Positions 1 through 8,903 of a stretch of 64,000 nt of DNA are shown piece after piece. Position 1 is the stretch's first letter. The number at the start of each line of letters is the position of its first letter. The notes beneath the pieces are model-generated. The model did no database searches, was not told the origin of the DNA, and was given only the letters and a program-made list of their open reading frames with translations. Origin of the DNA: Bacteroidetes bacterium 47-18 (GTDB lineage Bacteria > Bacteroidota > Bacteroidia > Chitinophagales > Chitinophagaceae); the NCBI GenBank assembly GCA_001897155.1, contig MKSF01000008.1:60287-124286 (forward strand), read 5' to 3'. Position numbers and translations under genes: made by a program.

Positions 1-113
1 CTGTACGTTTAGTAAACGAAAAACAGGCTGCAAAAGCCGCTGCTGCTGCTGAAGCTACTGCCACTGAAGACAATACAGAGGCTCCTGCTGAAGACGCTCC
101 TGCTGCTGAATAA
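1..113 (+). CDS. rpsP: C-terminal end of probable 30S ribosomal protein S16 (partial)
   Basis: An open frame enters from the left edge (codons start at base 3) and stops at TAA 111-113. The visible 36 residues are an Ala/Glu-rich, low-complexity tail. Bacteroidota S16 proteins often carry such an extension, and rpsP commonly precedes rimM, which begins at 236 here. The conserved S16 core lies outside the window, so the identity rests on tail composition and gene order. A strong terminator follows directly, so rimM may have its own promoter. Confidence 0.65.
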   Translation, partial: VRLVNEKQAAKAAAAAEATATEDNTEAPAEDAPAAE

Positions 114-173
114 TGCACCGTTTAGTTTACCAGACTGTCATTTGATATTTTTCAAATATTTTGGTTTTCACTC

Positions 174-210
174 AAAAAGCCTTCTCAATCATCATTGAGA
201 AGGCTTTTTT
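174..210 (+). terminator. Intrinsic terminator after probable rpsP
   Basis: The inverted repeat AAGCCTTCTCAAT / ATTGAGAAGGCTT is closed by a four-base loop and followed by a run of T. It ends the upstream gene on the plus strand, 26 bases before rimM. Confidence 0.85.
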
Positions 211-235
211 AATGTTATTGTTTATTTGAGCTCCT

Positions 236-769
236 ATGTACCAGACCATTGAATCATTTTCCCAGATCGGCAGGCTGTCCTCCACCCACGGGCTGGACGG
301 GAGCATCGCGCTCGTGCACCGGCTTAAAGGTAAAAAGCCCTTTCAGCAACTGCCTTTCGTTTTTATTGAGCTGAGGAACAAAAGCTATATCCCCTTCCGG
401 GTCACTTCAGCCCGGGTGCTGTCGGAAATGGATGCCATTATCCGGTTGGAAGGCATTGATACCATTGAGCAGGCCAAAAGGATCGCCGGGAAAAATGTAT
501 TCCTGCCTTCCGGTGAATATGACCGCCTGCAGCCCGCGGAACAGACGCTTGATTTCAAAGGCTTTGTACTGTACGATCAGTATGATAAAAGGACAGGCGT
601 GGTGGATTCGGTGATAGAATATCCCGGGCAGCTTATGGCGAATGTGATACTGGTCAACGGCAATGAAGCGCTGGTCCCCATAGTGGAACAACATATTATA
701 AACATTGATGCAAGGAAGAAAGAGCTAACTTTGCATATACCCGACGGGCTTATTGATATATACCTGTAA
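236..769 (+). CDS. rimM: 16S rRNA processing protein RimM
   Basis: This 177-residue protein has the length and layout of RimM, a cytoplasmic factor that binds S19 and helps mature the 3' domain of the 30S subunit. The N-terminal RimM barrel opens with IGRLSSTHGLDGSI (about residues 11-24), the family's glycine-rich start (usually VG.I...HGI.GEV). The C-terminal PRC-barrel half contains VDSVIEYPGQLMANVILV and ends with HIPDGLIDIYL, the usual P.GL.D. close. It follows probable rpsP, a common partner. Two Fe-S assembly genes follow within 11 and 15 bases, suggesting one transcript. No trmD or rplS is visible next to it. Confidence 0.93.
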   Translation: MYQTIESFSQIGRLSSTHGLDGSIALVHRLKGKKPFQQLPFVFIELRNKSYIPFRVTSARVLSEMDAIIRLEGIDTIEQAKRIAGKNVFLPSGEYDRLQPAEQTLDFKGFVLYDQYDKRTGVVDSVIEYPGQLMANVILVNGNEALVPIVEQHIINIDARKKELTLHIPDGLIDIYL

Positions 770-780
770 ACAGCAATCAA

Positions 781-1203
781 ATGACCATTAACGAAAAACA
801 GGATGCCATTATAGAGGAATTTGCCTTTTATGATGAGTGGATGGATAAGTATGAATACATTATACAGCTGGGTAAGGAGCTGGACCTGATAGAGGAGCAG
901 TATAAAACGGATGACAACCTGATCAAGGGATGCCAGTCAAGGGTATGGCTGCACGCCACCTGTGACGATGCCGGGAAGGTGCACTTTACGGCAGACAGCG
1001 ACGCCATCATCACCAAGGGCTTGGTAAGCCTGATGATCAGGGTGCTGTCAGACCAGCCGGCAAAGGATATCGTGAACGCTGATATCTATTTTATTGACAG
1101 GATCGGCCTTAAGAGCCACCTCTCGCCTACACGCAGCAACGGGCTGCTCTCTATGCTGAAACAAATGAAAATGTATGCGCTGGCTTTTGCCTCGCGTCAA
1201 TAA
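781..1203 (+). CDS. SufE-like cysteine desulfuration protein
   Basis: The 140 residues match the SufE family, which takes persulfide sulfur from the cysteine desulfurase SufS and passes it to the SufBCD scaffold in the cytoplasm. The acceptor cysteine is Cys51 in the motif IKGCQSRVWL. The N-terminus (IIEEFAFYDEWMDKYEYII) and the ADSDAIITKGLVSLMIRVLS segment are also typical. It lies 11 bases after rimM and 15 before a SufT-like gene. The rest of the suf operon is not in the window, so this may be a detached pair of accessory genes. Confidence 0.9.
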   Translation: MTINEKQDAIIEEFAFYDEWMDKYEYIIQLGKELDLIEEQYKTDDNLIKGCQSRVWLHATCDDAGKVHFTADSDAIITKGLVSLMIRVLSDQPAKDIVNADIYFIDRIGLKSHLSPTRSNGLLSMLKQMKMYALAFASRQ

Positions 1204-1218
1204 TTTACCGGAGTAATT

Positions 1219-1524
1219 ATGAACCTGTACGACAAAATAATCGCTGCGCTCAAAACCGTTGTAGACCCGGAAATGGCCCCCGTGGACGTGTATGAGCTGG
1301 GCCTCATCTACGAGATCAATATCGGGGCGAACGGCCATATCAGGATCACTATGACCCTTACCGCCCCGGCCTGTCCCGTAGCGGGAGAGATCGTCCAGCA
1401 GATCCAGGAGCGGGTGGGCGCTATCGAAGAGGTCAGCGACGTCCATGTTCAGCTTACCTTTGATCCGCCCTGGACCCGGGATATGATGAGCGATGAAGCC
1501 CGTTTTGAGCTGGGATTTATGTAA
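1219..1524 (+). CDS. SufT-like MIP18/DUF59 Fe-S assembly protein
   Basis: This 101-residue protein belongs to the MIP18 (DUF59) family, whose SufT members help mature Fe-S proteins. Visible signatures are VVDPEMAPVDVYELGLIY (about residues 14-31), the TAPACPVAG loop with its conserved cysteine, and a C-terminal FDPPWTRDMMSDEARFELG that is near invariant in bacterial SufT. It follows the SufE-like gene by 15 bases and is very probably co-transcribed with it. The ATG at 1219 is the only sensible start. Confidence 0.9.
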   Translation: MNLYDKIIAALKTVVDPEMAPVDVYELGLIYEINIGANGHIRITMTLTAPACPVAGEIVQQIQERVGAIEEVSDVHVQLTFDPPWTRDMMSDEARFELGFM

Positions 1525-1606
1525 AGACCGTCAGGGATTTTTCTTATCCATACAGGTGTATTTCCTGTCTTTTTTAGCTTTACATTTGCTGAAATATTAT
1601 ATTTCA

Positions 1607-1975
1607 ATGAAGGCTTTTCTCACAATTGTCTTGCTGGTGCTGTCCAACATCTTCATGACCATCGCCTGGTATGGTCACCTGAAGCTCAAGGAATATTCGT
1701 GGTTTTCCAACCTCAGCCTTTTTAAGGTGATCCTGTTCAGTTGGCTGATCGCCCTGTTTGAATACGCGGTGCAGGTGCCGGCCAACAGGTTGGGATTTGA
1801 GGGCAACGGCGGTCCTTTCACTATCTGGCAACTGAAGGTCATACAGGAGGTCATTACGCTGGTCGTATTTACCCTGTTTACCCTGATAGCCTTTAAGGGT
1901 GAAACGTTCCGGGTCAATCACCTGATCGGCTTTGTTTTCCTGGTGCTGGCAGTATATTTCCTCTTTAAAAAATAA
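1607..1975 (+). CDS. DUF486-like small multidrug-transporter-type membrane protein
   Basis: A 122-residue integral membrane protein with four predicted helices. The opening MKAFLTIVLLVLSNIFMTIAWYGHLK and the motif PANRLGF followed by a glycine-rich loop fit the DUF486 family, which is related to the drug/metabolite transporters. No substrate is known for DUF486. The frame is open upstream to 1493, but that would add 38 residues overlapping the SufT-like gene; the ATG at 1607 gives the normal family length and places helix 1 at the N-terminus. Confidence 0.82.
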   Translation: MKAFLTIVLLVLSNIFMTIAWYGHLKLKEYSWFSNLSLFKVILFSWLIALFEYAVQVPANRLGFEGNGGPFTIWQLKVIQEVITLVVFTLFTLIAFKGETFRVNHLIGFVFLVLAVYFLFKK

Positions 1976-1987
1976 CCGGTATCTGCT

Positions 1988-2024
1988 TCAAACGCTCCCC
2001 GTGAAGATCATGAGGAGCGTTTGA
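1988..2024. terminator. Hairpin between convergent genes
   Basis: TCAAACGCTCC and GGAGCGTTTGA form an 11-base stem with a 15-base loop between the DUF486-like gene (+) and the GH3-like gene (-). T runs are weak on both sides, so its strength as a terminator is uncertain. Confidence 0.5.
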
Positions 2025-2047
2025 ATAGTGGCGGCAATGGCTGCGGC

Positions 2048-3541
2048 TTACTGAAGAGCTATAAGGGCATCGGCCACTTCCCGGTCATTGGTGAGGCGGG
2101 GTGTCTTGTTCTGGCCGCCCAGCTTCCCGATAGATTTCATATATGCGATGAAAGAGCCTTTCTTCAAAGGTGTTATTTTGAGCGGCTGCAGGATATTGCC
2201 GGTGATGAGGTCGTCATAATAGATGTTCTTAAGACGCATCTCGTTGTCTATATCCAGGGCGAAGCCCTGCAGATCGCCGGGCATACCCTCAAATTCTATC
2301 AGCCATTCATGGTAAGGCAGCCCGCTTGCGGGCTGTATATAGGGCGCCACCGTAAATTCCGTGATCTTTACGTTATGCTTGTCAGATACCGATTTGATGG
2401 CGTGCTCCACCTCTTCTCCTATGACATGCTCCCCGAAAGCGGAAATATAATGCTTGATCCTCCCGGTAACTACCAGCCTGTAGGGGTCCTTGCTGACAAA
2501 CTTTACCGTATCGCCGATGCTGTAGCCCCACAGCCCGTTCACGCTATTGATGATAAGCGCGTAATTAACGCCGGTCTCTACCTGCTCGAGCGATAGCCGG
2601 GTCGGGTTTTCATTGAAATATTCGCTTGTAGGGATGAATTCATAAAAGATGCCGGAATTGGCCACCAGCAGCAGGCCTTCTTCCTCCCGGGTGTCCTGGA
2701 ATGCGAAGAAGCCTTCGGAGGCGGGATAGGTCTCTATGGTGTCTACCGGCCTGCCCAGGCTTTCGAACAGCTTCTTTTTATAAGGCTCGAAATTGACGCC
2801 CCCATGGGCGATAACGGCCAGGTTCGGGAATATGTCCGCTATCTTTTTGCCTTCGCCTTTGGCTATCAGCCAGTCGAAATACATCTGGATCCATGGCGGT
2901 ATGCCGCTGATGAGGGTCATATTCTTGTCGAAGGTCTGCTCCACTATTTTTCCGAGCTTCTCTTCCCAGTCCTCAATGCAATTGGTGGTAAAGTCCGGTA
3001 GCTGGTTCTTGCGCAGGTATCCCGGCACCAGGTGGTTGGAAATGCCGCTGAGCCTCCCGGTGGGGATGCCGCCCACACGTTCCAGCACAGGGCTCCCGGT
3101 CAGGAAGATCATTTTTCCGTCCGCGAATGCCGCATTGCCCGATTCGTGCATATAGCAGAGCAGGGCATTTTTGGCGGACCCTACCAGGTTGGGAATGCCG
3201 TCCTTGGTGATGGGAATGTATTTTACACCGCTTGTAGTGCCTGAGGTCTTGGCAAAATACAGCGGCTTGCCTTTCCACAGCACATTTTGCTTGCCTTCTT
3301 TGATAAGCTCGATATAGGGTTTGAATGCTTCATAGTCCTTGACAGGCACGTGCTGCTTAAAATCTTCGTATGTAGCAATATTTTCAAAGTGATGGTCTTT
3401 ACCGAACAGGGTGTTCTTTCCCACTTTGACCAGGTGCTGAAAGATCTCCTTCTGATCGGCGACAGCGGTTTTGCGAGCCTTTTTTATTCTCTTGCTGACA
3501 ATGGCAGCATAAGGCTTTGCTAAAAATGATTTTATTTTCAT
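2048..3541 (-). CDS. GH3-like acyl-adenylate/amide synthetase
   Basis: The 497 residues match bacterial members of the GH3 family, adenylating enzymes best known in plants for conjugating auxin or jasmonate to amino acids. The ATP-binding signature is KTSGTTSGVKYIPIT (about residues 98-112); the second nucleotide motif is ETYPASEGFFAFQ (about 270) and the hinge region is GLWGYSIGDTVKFV. Bacterial GH3 substrates are mostly unknown. It is a single gene running against the suf-like cluster and its neighbours give no pathway hint. A carboxylate-AMP ligase activity is inference from the family. Confidence 0.88.
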   Translation of the reverse strand: MKIKSFLAKPYAAIVSKRIKKARKTAVADQKEIFQHLVKVGKNTLFGKDHHFENIATYEDFKQHVPVKDYEAFKPYIELIKEGKQNVLWKGKPLYFAKTSGTTSGVKYIPITKDGIPNLVGSAKNALLCYMHESGNAAFADGKMIFLTGSPVLERVGGIPTGRLSGISNHLVPGYLRKNQLPDFTTNCIEDWEEKLGKIVEQTFDKNMTLISGIPPWIQMYFDWLIAKGEGKKIADIFPNLAVIAHGGVNFEPYKKKLFESLGRPVDTIETYPASEGFFAFQDTREEEGLLLVANSGIFYEFIPTSEYFNENPTRLSLEQVETGVNYALIINSVNGLWGYSIGDTVKFVSKDPYRLVVTGRIKHYISAFGEHVIGEEVEHAIKSVSDKHNVKITEFTVAPYIQPASGLPYHEWLIEFEGMPGDLQGFALDIDNEMRLKNIYYDDLITGNILQPLKITPLKKGSFIAYMKSIGKLGGQNKTPRLTNDREVADALIALQ

Positions 3542-3721
3542 TTATGATTTGATTTCCTCACCCACAATAGATTGTCCTTACAAAGATATTTATTTTTAGG
3601 CCACGCTACAGGTTTAAGCGTGTAATTGTATGCATATTTAACTAAAGACTGTGTAATTTAAGCCTTATTTATTTGTAACTTCGCAAGTCTGTTTTACAGG
3701 AAAAATATCATAGATTTAGTC

Positions 3722-4969
3722 ATGGCAAAAGGAAATAGTAGTTCAAGAAAGTGTTCATTTTGTGGTAAGCCCGAGGCGCAGGCAGGATTGCTGATCACGG
3801 GTCTGGAAGGTAATATCTGCGATGAGTGCGCAAACCAGGCTTACCTGATGGTGAAAGAGCACGCGCAGTATGGCGATGAGGGCACAACATTTGATACTTC
3901 CAAGCATAAGGTGCTTAAGCCTCATGAGATCAAAGCCTACCTGGATAATTATATCATAGGCCAGGATGCGGCCAAGAAGGTGCTGTCCGTGGCGATGTAC
4001 AACCATTATAAGCGGCTGCTGCAGCAAAAGGATGATGAGGTGGAGATCGAAAAATCCAATATCATCATGGTAGGAGAGACCGGTACGGGTAAAACGCTGC
4101 TGGCCAAGACCGTAGCTAAACTGCTGCAGGTACCGTTCGCTATCGCGGATGCCACTGTCTTTACACAGGCCGGCTATGTGGGCGAGGATGTGGAAAGCAT
4201 CATATCGAGGCTGCTGCAGGCTTGTGATTACAATGTGGAAGCAGCAGAAAAGGGCATCATTTTCATAGATGAGATAGATAAGATAGGAAGAAAGGGAGAT
4301 AACCCGTCCATTACCAGGGATGTCAGCGGTGAAGGTGTGCAGCAGTCGCTGCTGAAGCTGCTGGAGGGATCGGAAGTGCTGGTACCGCCGCAGGGCGGCA
4401 GGAAGCATCCTGAGCAGAAAATGATCAAGGTGAATACCCAGAATATCCTGTTCATCTGCGGCGGTGCCTTTGAGGGCATTGACAAGATGATCGCCAAGCG
4501 TATGGAGACCTCTGCCATAGGCTTCAAAACATCTGCTCAGGAAGAGAATATAGATAAAACCAACCTGCTGCAGTATGTCAACCCTATGGACCTTAAGTCT
4601 TTCGGGCTGATCCCCGAGCTGCTGGGAAGGCTCCCGGTAGTGACCTATCTTAATCCGCTGGATAAGGAAGCATTGCGCAGGATCCTGACAGAGCCTAAGA
4701 ATGCGCTGATCAGGCAGTATAAAAAGCTGTTTGAATATGAGAATGTCGTGCTGGAAGTAAAAGATGAGGCGCTGGATTATATCGTGGACAAAGCCTATAC
4801 CTATAAGCTGGGTGGTAGGGGCTTACGGACCATTTGCGAGATCATCCTGACGGATGCGATGTTCGAGATGCCTTCCCAGGAAAATAAGGACGGGAAGTTC
4901 GTGATAGACCTGGCCTATGCAAAATCAAAGCTGGATCACGCGAAGCTGGAATATATAAAAGCAGCGTAA
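3722..4969 (+). CDS. clpX: ATP-dependent Clp protease ATP-binding subunit ClpX
   Basis: At 415 residues this has the normal ClpX length and architecture. The N-terminal zinc-binding domain uses Cys11, Cys14, Cys33 and Cys36. The AAA+ module follows, with Walker A GETGTGKT (118-125) and Walker B IIFIDEIDKIGRK. The pore loop GYVGED is intact, as is the sensor region LGRLPVVTYLNPL. ClpX unfolds tagged substrates and feeds them to ClpP in the cytoplasm. No clpP or tig lies next to it, although the three are often clustered in other bacteria. A terminator follows within 10 bases. Confidence 0.96.
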   Translation: MAKGNSSSRKCSFCGKPEAQAGLLITGLEGNICDECANQAYLMVKEHAQYGDEGTTFDTSKHKVLKPHEIKAYLDNYIIGQDAAKKVLSVAMYNHYKRLLQQKDDEVEIEKSNIIMVGETGTGKTLLAKTVAKLLQVPFAIADATVFTQAGYVGEDVESIISRLLQACDYNVEAAEKGIIFIDEIDKIGRKGDNPSITRDVSGEGVQQSLLKLLEGSEVLVPPQGGRKHPEQKMIKVNTQNILFICGGAFEGIDKMIAKRMETSAIGFKTSAQEENIDKTNLLQYVNPMDLKSFGLIPELLGRLPVVTYLNPLDKEALRRILTEPKNALIRQYKKLFEYENVVLEVKDEALDYIVDKAYTYKLGGRGLRTICEIILTDAMFEMPSQENKDGKFVIDLAYAKSKLDHAKLEYIKAA

Positions 4970-4975
4970 GCCGGG

Positions 4976-5003
4976 AACCAACTTGTCAAAAGTTGGTTTT
5001 TTT
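4976..5003 (+). terminator. Intrinsic terminator of clpX
   Basis: AACCAACTT (4976-4984) pairs with AAGTTGGTT (4990-4998), followed by a run of T. It separates clpX from the CPBP protease gene. Confidence 0.85.
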
Positions 5004-5028
5004 ATAATAGCATTGATCTTAAAACATT

Positions 5029-5937
5029 ATGAAAGTTCAGCTCAATTTGTTGCCTGCACCGGTGCAGCTTTCCCTTTTCATAGCCATATGGGTATCGTGT
5101 ATGCTGGTAGTGGGGCTCATCCAGGTGAGCGTTACCCCCTATGTGCTGGGTCTCCCGGTGGACCGGCTCACGGCAGAGAATATGATGCAGTATCCCCGCG
5201 CGGTGCTTGCGAACAACCTTGTTCAGCAGGTGCTGGGATTCGGAGTGCCGGTATTGCTGTTCGGCTTTTTATCGGGAGGTCGCCCGCTGCAGTTTGCCGG
5301 CGTTCACCGTAAAGGCAGGTGGCTGTCTCCCCTGATGTGGCTGCTGGCGGGGTGCGTGGTGATATTTCTGATGGGCTCGCTCGGAGGACTGATCAAAAAT
5401 CTGCCGCTGGGCGGCTGGGCCGATCGCCTGCAGGAAGCAAGAGAGCACCAGATATTAAGCTACCTGAGGAACAGCAGCCTGCCGGGCCTGCTTACCAATC
5501 TTGTATTGATGGCGCTCATACCGGCGATATGCGAGGAGCTGCTGTTCAGGGGCGCGGTCATGAAATTCCTGTTGAGCTTCCGGCTGAAGCCGGGAATGGC
5601 ATTTATGGCTACGTCACTTTTCTTTACAGTGCTGCACAGCAGCCTGTATGAGTTTGTGCCTATCTTTACGGGCAGCATGATCCTGTGCTTCATATACTAC
5701 TATACGGGCAACCTTATCAATACGATCGTGATACACTTTCTCACGAATGCGATACAGATACTCGTTCAGTATTTCTCATCGCCGGAATCCGATACGGATG
5801 CTACCGGCACCATATGGGCGCAGGTACTGATCTTTGCCGTATCGGCGGTGACCGGCTATTTTGTAATGAAATATATTTATAAAAACAGGATCACGGATAA
5901 AAGCCTGTGGCAGGTGCAGACCACAGACCGTCCGTAA
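5029..5937 (+). CDS. CPBP-family intramembrane glutamic endopeptidase
   Basis: This 302-residue polytopic membrane protein carries the CPBP (Rce1/Abi) signatures. They are the paired glutamates and arginine in ICEELLFRGAV (Glu169, Glu170, Arg174), a histidine in FFTVLHSSLYEF (about 202), and the last motif IVIHFLTNAIQI. About eight hydrophobic segments are visible. Family members cleave prenylated or signal-type peptides within the membrane, or act in immunity and maturation. The substrate cannot be told from context. dapD follows 43 bases downstream. Confidence 0.88.
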   Translation: MKVQLNLLPAPVQLSLFIAIWVSCMLVVGLIQVSVTPYVLGLPVDRLTAENMMQYPRAVLANNLVQQVLGFGVPVLLFGFLSGGRPLQFAGVHRKGRWLSPLMWLLAGCVVIFLMGSLGGLIKNLPLGGWADRLQEAREHQILSYLRNSSLPGLLTNLVLMALIPAICEELLFRGAVMKFLLSFRLKPGMAFMATSLFFTVLHSSLYEFVPIFTGSMILCFIYYYTGNLINTIVIHFLTNAIQILVQYFSSPESDTDATGTIWAQVLIFAVSAVTGYFVMKYIYKNRITDKSLWQVQTTDRP

Positions 5938-5980
5938 TCATATAAGCATCATAAAAGATCATAGTAATTAAATTTAAAAG

Positions 5981-6802
5981 ATGGAGCAATTACAACAACT
6001 GATTGAAGCCGCCTATGCAGACAGGTCCCTGCTGCAGCAGCCGGAATATGAGCAGGCGGTAAGGACCGTACTGGAAGAAGTGGACAAGGGCCGGCTGAGG
6101 GTCTCACAGCCCGGGGAGAACGGCGGTGAATGGCAGGTGAACCAATGGGTGAAGCAGGCCATACTGATGTACTTCGGTATCCAGAAAATGCAGACCTGGG
6201 AAGTAGCGCCTTTTGAATTTTATGATAAGATGGAGCTGAAGCGGGGATACGAGCAACTGGGTGTCAGGGCGGTGCCGCATGCCGTGGCAAGATACGGCGC
6301 TTATATTGCCCGGGGTGTGGTGCTTATGCCATCCTATGTGAATATCGGCGCCTATGTGGATGAAGGCACCATGGTAGACACCTGGGCTACCGTAGGCTCC
6401 TGTGCCCAGATAGGCAAAGGAGTGCACCTGAGCGGTGGTGTGGGCATAGGAGGTGTGCTGGAGCCTTTGCAGGCCGCACCCGTTGTTATAGAGGACGGGG
6501 CCTTTATCGGATCCCGATGTATAGTAGTGGAAGGGGTAAGGGTTGGTAAGGAAGCGGTGCTGGGCGCTAATGTAGTGCTGACACAATCCACCAAGATCAT
6601 TGATGTCAGCGGAGCGGCCCCGGTTGAAATGAAGGGCTATATACCGGAGCGCAGCGTGGTGATCCCCGGCACTTACCAGAAGACATTCCCGGCGGGTACC
6701 TATGGTGTGAGCTGTGCGCTTATTATTGGCAAGCGTAAAGCCAGTACCGACCTGAAAACCAGTCTCAATGATGCGCTGCGCGATTTCAGCATCTCGGTGT
6801 AG
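5981..6802 (+). CDS. dapD: Tetrahydrodipicolinate N-succinyltransferase DapD
   Basis: The 273-residue protein has the DapD layout. A helical N-terminal domain contains NQWVKQAILMYF and the binding segment FYDKMELKRGYEQLGVRAVP. A left-handed beta-helix of hexapeptide repeats (from about residue 104) follows, with MVDTWATVGSCAQIGKGVHL and the conserved GVGIGGVLEPLQA, and the end is GKRKASTDLKTSLNDALRDF. It succinylates tetrahydrodipicolinate in the lysine/diaminopimelate pathway. Mpl (57514), which recycles a diaminopimelate-containing tripeptide, fits a diaminopimelate-type wall. Confidence 0.95.
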   Translation: MEQLQQLIEAAYADRSLLQQPEYEQAVRTVLEEVDKGRLRVSQPGENGGEWQVNQWVKQAILMYFGIQKMQTWEVAPFEFYDKMELKRGYEQLGVRAVPHAVARYGAYIARGVVLMPSYVNIGAYVDEGTMVDTWATVGSCAQIGKGVHLSGGVGIGGVLEPLQAAPVVIEDGAFIGSRCIVVEGVRVGKEAVLGANVVLTQSTKIIDVSGAAPVEMKGYIPERSVVIPGTYQKTFPAGTYGVSCALIIGKRKASTDLKTSLNDALRDFSISV

Positions 6803-6843
6803 AGAAAGCCCTGAACGCGTTTTTTTTGCTAAAAAAAATATTA

Positions 6844-6874
6844 TTTGGTTTTGTTGAAAAAAATATTATTTTTG
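6844..6874 (+). promoter_or_regulatory. Consensus Bacteroidota promoter of the first array gene
   Basis: TTTG (6844-6847), 19 bases, then TATTTTTG (6867-6874) exactly matches the Bacteroidota sigma-ABfr form TTTG-N19-TAnnTTTG. The predicted transcript start near 6881 leaves a leader of about 55 bases before ATG 6937. It is the best-matching promoter of the array and sits before the member with the most biased codon use. Confidence 0.75.
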
Positions 6875-6936
6875 TATTAAGTATTTCGAACTATTAACAT
6901 TTAAAATTTTAAAACACTACAAAAAATTAGATTTTT

Positions 6937-7770
6937 ATGAAAAAAATTCTTACTAGCATTGCTCTTTTATCTATAGGGGCATTTGCCGCAAATGCTCAGG
7001 TTACTGCGGATTTATCCATCAGGATCACAAGTCCCCAGGCTAACACTAAATTAAAATGTGATGATGACCTGACCATTCAATACGCTCTTAAAAACAACGG
7101 TCCTGATCCAATCGACCTGACTGGTGTGGATTCTACTATCCTGGTAGGTATCCAGGGTACTATGGACAGTACTTATGATAATGGCGGAACTCCAATGGTA
7201 CGTTTCAGCCCTATCGGAAAATTCACTTTGGCAGTTGACCAGGAGCTTACTAACCAAACGCGTACCCGTAAAGTAAGAGACCTGTTCCGTGTACTGGAAT
7301 ATCCTATTCAGTCTAATGAATATGAAGTTTTCAGGGATAATGTTCGTTCCGGCCAGTTCCTGGTTTTCGTTCAGACTATAGGTTTCGGTAACGGTGATGC
7401 CAACAACATGTGGCAATCTGCTCCAAACTATGACGATCCTGCTGATAGCAATGACATCAAATACGTTCTGGTTGAATTCGATTGTGCTCAGGGCGTAAAA
7501 GAGATCAACGCTAACACTTCTGCGCTGAACGTTTATCCTAATCCTGCTATGAGCGGTGTTACTAACTTTGAGTTTGAATTCAAAGGTAACGAAACTGCTA
7601 CAGTTCGTGTTTACGATGTAACAGGCCGTACTGTACTGACTCAGGAAGTTAAAGGTACCGGTGTTCAGACTGTACAGGTAGATGTATCTTCCCTGAATGC
7701 AGGTATGTACAATATGGAGATCGCTACTGCAGACCGTCGTGGTGTAAGCAAATTCACTGTTGCTAAATAA
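6937..7770 (+). CDS. Secreted T9SS type A sorting-domain protein, array member 1
   Basis: This 277-residue protein has a signal peptide ending ...AANAQ (about 1-21). The body (about 24-195) opens with ADLSIRITSPQ and carries ALKNNGPDPIDL, a motif seen in CARDB/DUF11-like beta-sandwiches. A T9SS type A sorting domain (about 198-277) starts at NVYPNPA. Cysteines at the start (KCDDD) and end (FDCAQ) of the body could form a disulfide. It should be exported and attached to or released from the cell surface by T9SS. Arginine is almost always CGT and glycine often GGT, unlike the AGG-rich neighbours, which suggests high expression. No function is recognised; an adhesin or structural surface role is inference. 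It is followed by four paralogues. Confidence 0.85.
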   Translation: MKKILTSIALLSIGAFAANAQVTADLSIRITSPQANTKLKCDDDLTIQYALKNNGPDPIDLTGVDSTILVGIQGTMDSTYDNGGTPMVRFSPIGKFTLAVDQELTNQTRTRKVRDLFRVLEYPIQSNEYEVFRDNVRSGQFLVFVQTIGFGNGDANNMWQSAPNYDDPADSNDIKYVLVEFDCAQGVKEINANTSALNVYPNPAMSGVTNFEFEFKGNETATVRVYDVTGRTVLTQEVKGTGVQTVQVDVSSLNAGMYNMEIATADRRGVSKFTVAK

Positions 7771-7806
7771 TTAAGCTGAGATAGTTTTATATAATTATCT
7801 AAAAAA

Positions 7807-7843
7807 ATACAGGACCACCATCAGGCGGTCCTGTATTTTTTTT
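7807..7843 (+). terminator. Terminator of array member 1
   Basis: ATACAGGACC (7807-7816) pairs with GGTCCTGTAT (7827-7836), then a run of T. It isolates member 1 transcriptionally. Confidence 0.88.
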
Positions 7844-7934
7844 ACACATGATGACCGGTCCTGGATTATTTTTAAGGCTCACTGTTTTTACATAAGTATT
7901 CGGTTAATTTTAGGATTTTCAAAACAGATTTTAG

Positions 7935-7965
7935 TTGGTGGATTGAGTTTTAAGGTCTATTTTTA
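7935..7965 (+). promoter_or_regulatory. Possible promoter of array member 2
   Basis: TTG (7935-7937), 20 bases, then TATTTTTA (7958-7965), one mismatch from TAnnTTTG. It lies 59 bases before the start codon of member 2. Confidence 0.4.
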
Positions 7966-8024
7966 ACCGTACAAAACTGAAAACGTATATATTCTTATTT
8001 TTAAACCTTAAACGAGTAGATTTT

Positions 8025-8858
8025 ATGAAAAAAATTCTTACCAGTATCGCCTTATTATCGCTGGGCGGTTTTGCTGCCAACGCACAGGTCACAGCCGACC
8101 TGTCGATCCGGATCACCAGCCCTCAGCCAAATACTAAATTCGGTTGTGATGATGATCTGACGATACAATACGCGCTTAAAAACAATGGCCCTGACCCGAT
8201 CGACCTGACAGGTGTGGATTCTACTATCCTGGTAGGTATCCAGGGTACTATGGATAGTACTTACAATAACGGAACCGAGGATATGGTAAGCTTTTACCCT
8301 ATCGGACAGTTTGCACTGGCAGTGGACCAGGAAACTACCAACCAGACCGTTACCCGTAAAGTAAGAGATATCTTCCGTGTGCTGGAATATCCTATCCAGT
8401 CTAATGAATATGAAAATTTCCGGGATAATGTTCGCTCCGGCCAGTTCCTCATTTTTATTCAGACCATAGGTTTCGGTAATGGCGATGCCAATAACTACTG
8501 GCAGGAAGCTCCTAACTATGATGATCCTGTTGACAGCAACGATATCCACTATGTCCTGGTGGAGTTCGAATGTGCGCAAAGCGTAAAAGAGATCAACGCC
8601 AACACCTCTGCGCTGAACGTTTATCCGAACCCGGCTCTCAGTGGCGTAACCAACTTTGAATTTGAATTCAAAGGTAATGAGACCGCTACCGTTCGTGTGT
8701 ACGATGTAACCGGTCGTACTGTACTGACCCAGGAAGTTAAAGGTACCGGTGTTCAGACTGTACAGGTAGATGTATCTTCCCTGAATGCAGGTATGTATAA
8801 TATGGAGATCGCTACAGCAGACCGCCGTGGTGTAAGCAAATTTACTGTTTCCAAGTAA
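8025..8858 (+). CDS. Secreted T9SS type A sorting-domain protein, array member 2
   Basis: A 277-residue paralogue of member 1 with the same parts: signal peptide (1-21), body with ALKNNGPDPIDL and conserved cysteines at GCDDD and FECAQ, and a sorting domain from NVYPNPA. By my own reading it differs from member 3 at roughly 20-25 positions. The changes cluster around residues 80-91 (YNNGTEDMVSF here), while the last 80 residues are nearly invariant. The 3' end shares stretches of over 60 identical bases with member 1. It has its own terminator and probably its own promoter. Role unknown; see member 1. Confidence 0.85.
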   Translation: MKKILTSIALLSLGGFAANAQVTADLSIRITSPQPNTKFGCDDDLTIQYALKNNGPDPIDLTGVDSTILVGIQGTMDSTYNNGTEDMVSFYPIGQFALAVDQETTNQTVTRKVRDIFRVLEYPIQSNEYENFRDNVRSGQFLIFIQTIGFGNGDANNYWQEAPNYDDPVDSNDIHYVLVEFECAQSVKEINANTSALNVYPNPALSGVTNFEFEFKGNETATVRVYDVTGRTVLTQEVKGTGVQTVQVDVSSLNAGMYNMEIATADRRGVSKFTVSK

Positions 8859-8903
8859 TGCTATTATATTAAACAGTGCTCCCGTACATATAACGGGATG
8901 TAT

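Noticed and set aside
2021..2596. 191-codon plus-strand frame opposite the GH3-like gene
   Set aside because: No family pattern; the opposite strand is a complete GH3-like enzyme.
6803..6843. Terminator directly after dapD
   Set aside because: GAACGCG followed by a T run lacks a convincing stem.
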